Below are positions 13,672 to 14,500 of a stretch of 14,500 nt of DNA, one piece after another. A program made the position numbers and the translations under genes. The stretch is taken from contig WRKK01000329.1 of the NCBI GenBank assembly GCA_009782245.1, positions 1-14,500 on the forward strand, read 5' to 3'. Below the pieces are notes generated by a model. That model saw nothing but the letters and a program-made list of their open reading frames with translations. It did no database searches and was not told the DNA's origin. This DNA comes from Defluviitaleaceae bacterium (GTDB taxonomy: Bacteria; Bacillota; Clostridia; Lachnospirales; WQUN01). The stretch's first letter is position 1. The number at the start of each line of letters is the position of its first letter.

Positions 13672-13806
13672 CTATTCTTCCTCTTCTTTGTCGTCTTCAA
13701 GGATTATTCCCATTTTTGCGAACCATTCGCCGACTGTTTCGCCCTCTTCGATGGGAGGGTATGCGGTAAGATGGTAAGTCTTTTTTTTTGTTTTGGTATC
13801 GTTCAT
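13672..13806 (-). CDS. Acidic microprotein, type A (unit 1, 44 residues)
   Basis: First microprotein of the array. It begins MNDTKTKKKTYHLTAYPP, has IEEGETVGEWFAKMGII and ends EDDKEEEE. The chosen ATG follows the peptidase stop by four bases (TGAAAACATG) and has AAAGGA upstream, and aligns with starts of other units. The longer in-frame extension into the peptidase gene is rejected. Codons 7-9 contain a run of nine A bases, a site where replication slippage could shift the frame. Type A is marked by TYHLTAYPP and EWFAK. It is translated right after the peptidase, so the two proteins may work together; that is inference. Confidence 0.83.
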   Translation of the reverse strand: MNDTKTKKKTYHLTAYPPIEEGETVGEWFAKMGIILEDDKEEEE

Positions 13807-13810
13807 GTTT

Positions 13811-14431
13811 TCAATTCCTTTCATAAATCCAATTGTTTTCTTTGCTTGTTTTCTCCACAAAGTTTGCAAGTAATAACGGTATTTTCTCTGCAGCGTTCTG
13901 CCGAGTAATGCCCTTGTTTTCGGCACTTTGTTTAAATTCTTTGTCCAACTTCTCCATATCCAAAGGGGTGTATTGAGTTTTTGTTTTCCGTAAAGAAAAT
14001 ATATTTCCGTTATGTGCCTGAACTATCGCCATATGTGCACAAATATCGTTGCTAAACGTAAACATATCCGTTGGTGTAAAAGTGTTGTTTGTGCTATGGT
14101 TGTGTATAATTAAGGCTCTGCCTTGATAATTTTCATCAATATAATCAAAGCTTGTATGATGCTCCGTCCCATACCCCTCGGCGACAACCTCGCCAGTATC
14201 CAAGTCTATAGCCAAAACCATCTCTTTGCCCACTTCCAAGCCATGCGTTAAAATTTTATCGTGGGCTGCTACAATTTTTGCAAATACGTTTTCGCCCATA
14301 GCGACATCTTTGTAAATGCTGGCTAAATCGGCGGTGCTTATGGTTACGCCTTTTACGCTGATTAAAATAGTGGAGTTATCGTTTGTCAAGTTGGTTATAT
14401 CTTCGTAAATGTTGCTTGCTTTTGAAATCAT
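13811..14431 (-). CDS. JAMM/RadC-like putative metallopeptidase
   Basis: This 206-residue protein carries IIHNHSTNNTFTPTD (108-122), which fits the JAMM/MPN metal site HxH-x(n)-(S/T)-x2-D through His110, His112, Thr119 and Asp122. An upstream Glu, needed as catalytic base, could be Glu82 or Glu90 (EVVAEGYGTEHHTSF). The surrounding beta-rich sequence (EMVLAIDLDTGEVVAEGYG, AHMAIVQAHNGNIFSLRKT) matches the layout of RadC/JAB-type domains. Such enzymes cut isopeptide or peptide bonds, though RadC-like members have unclear activity. The start at 14431 is chosen for its GAAAGGTGG site. The longer version beginning with TTG at 14485 would start inside the -35 box. It is first of the operon and is followed after four bases by five microprotein genes. 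Confidence 0.72.
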   Translation of the reverse strand: MISKASNIYEDITNLTNDNSTILISVKGVTISTADLASIYKDVAMGENVFAKIVAAHDKILTHGLEVGKEMVLAIDLDTGEVVAEGYGTEHHTSFDYIDENYQGRALIIHNHSTNNTFTPTDMFTFSNDICAHMAIVQAHNGNIFSLRKTKTQYTPLDMEKLDKEFKQSAENKGITRQNAAEKIPLLLANFVEKTSKENNWIYERN

Positions 14432-14456
14432 TTTGCCACCTTTCTTGCTTTTTATT

Positions 14457-14485
14457 ATGGTAGCACATAATTTTGGGTTTGTCAA
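14457..14485 (-). promoter_or_regulatory. Promoter of the peptidase/microprotein operon
   Basis: On the minus strand TTGACA (14485-14480), a 17-bp spacer, and TACCAT (14462-14457) preceded by TGC give a consensus -35 with an extended, weaker -10. The predicted start near 14450 leaves a leader of about 20 nt that includes the ribosome site. This shows the operon's 5' end lies within the window. Confidence 0.75.
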
Positions 14486-14500
14486 AAAAATTTATTTTTG

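Larger units (their letters stand above)
13042..13806 (-). repeat. Tandem A-B-C-A-B-C microprotein gene array
   Basis: Six homologous coding units of about 120-135 bp lie head to tail. By sequence they fall into three types in the order A (13806), B (13669), C (13541), A (about 13427), B (13296), C (13170). The triad period is 373 bp, and 13243-13319 is identical to 13616-13692 over 77 bp. This indicates duplication of a whole three-gene block after the three types had already diverged. Confidence 0.88.

Noticed and set aside
13042..13806. CRISPR array
   Set aside because: Repeat units are 120-135 bp coding sequences without short identical repeats and unique spacers, and no cas gene is present.
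13807..13926. 84-residue version of the first microprotein
   Set aside because: Its first 40 residues overlap the peptidase gene in another frame and have no counterpart in the other units.
14432..14485. Longer peptidase beginning at TTG 14485
   Set aside because: That TTG is the first three bases of the TTGACA box, no ribosome site precedes it, and the ATG at 14431 has GAAAGGTGG upstream.

Overview
The window looks like chromosomal DNA of an anaerobic Firmicute, most likely a Clostridia-class organism (inference). The signs are AT-rich DNA, strong AGGAGG-type ribosome binding sites, near-consensus sigma-A promoters, an LplABC-type sugar uptake operon without its own ATPase, a YheC/YheD-type ATP-grasp protein, and GC-rich palindromic intergenic repeats of the GTAGGGGCGACC kind. 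No rRNA, tRNA, CRISPR array, transposase or integrase is visible.

Four transcription units can be drawn. (1) Positions 168-6238, minus strand: a tightly coupled surface-glycan operon. In order of transcription it encodes a GT2 glycosyltransferase fused to a LicD phosphotransferase, a TagD-like cytidylyltransferase, a YheC/YheD-like ATP-grasp protein, and a fusion of an unrecognised or DUF6270-like N-terminus with a GT11 (fucosyltransferase-like) C-terminus. Its likely promoter contains a (TA)9 tract, a possible phase-variation element. (2) Positions 6738-8777, minus strand: a single gene for a 679-residue helical protein of unknown function, with its own extended -10 promoter and an intrinsic terminator. 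(3) Positions 9199-12904, plus strand: two LplB/LplC-type permeases and a lipoprotein substrate-binding protein. They follow a perfect TTGACA-17-TATAAT promoter with a palindrome immediately upstream and a structured leader, and end at an intrinsic terminator. (4) Positions 13042-14431, minus strand: a compact operon with its own promoter. It encodes a JAMM/RadC-like metallopeptidase followed by five tiny acidic genes.

The most unusual part is unit 4. The five genes (40-44 residues, plus one 80-residue double unit) contain six homologous units of three types in the order A-B-C-A-B-C. The triad has duplicated with a 373-bp period, leaving 77 bp perfectly identical between the copies. The first C and second A units are fused in one reading frame, apparently by loss of a stop codon. 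Four of these five genes fall below usual ORF length cut-offs, so they would often be missed. Their function is unknown; the pairing with a JAMM-type peptidase suggests an enzyme-substrate, enzyme-inhibitor or modifier relationship, which is inference.

In unit 1 the proteins probably cooperate. The cytidylyltransferase would make a CDP-activated alcohol such as CDP-glycerol, LicD would move the phospho-alcohol onto a glycan, the GT2 and GT11 domains would add sugars, and the ATP-grasp protein could add an amide-linked group. The exact product cannot be read from sequence.
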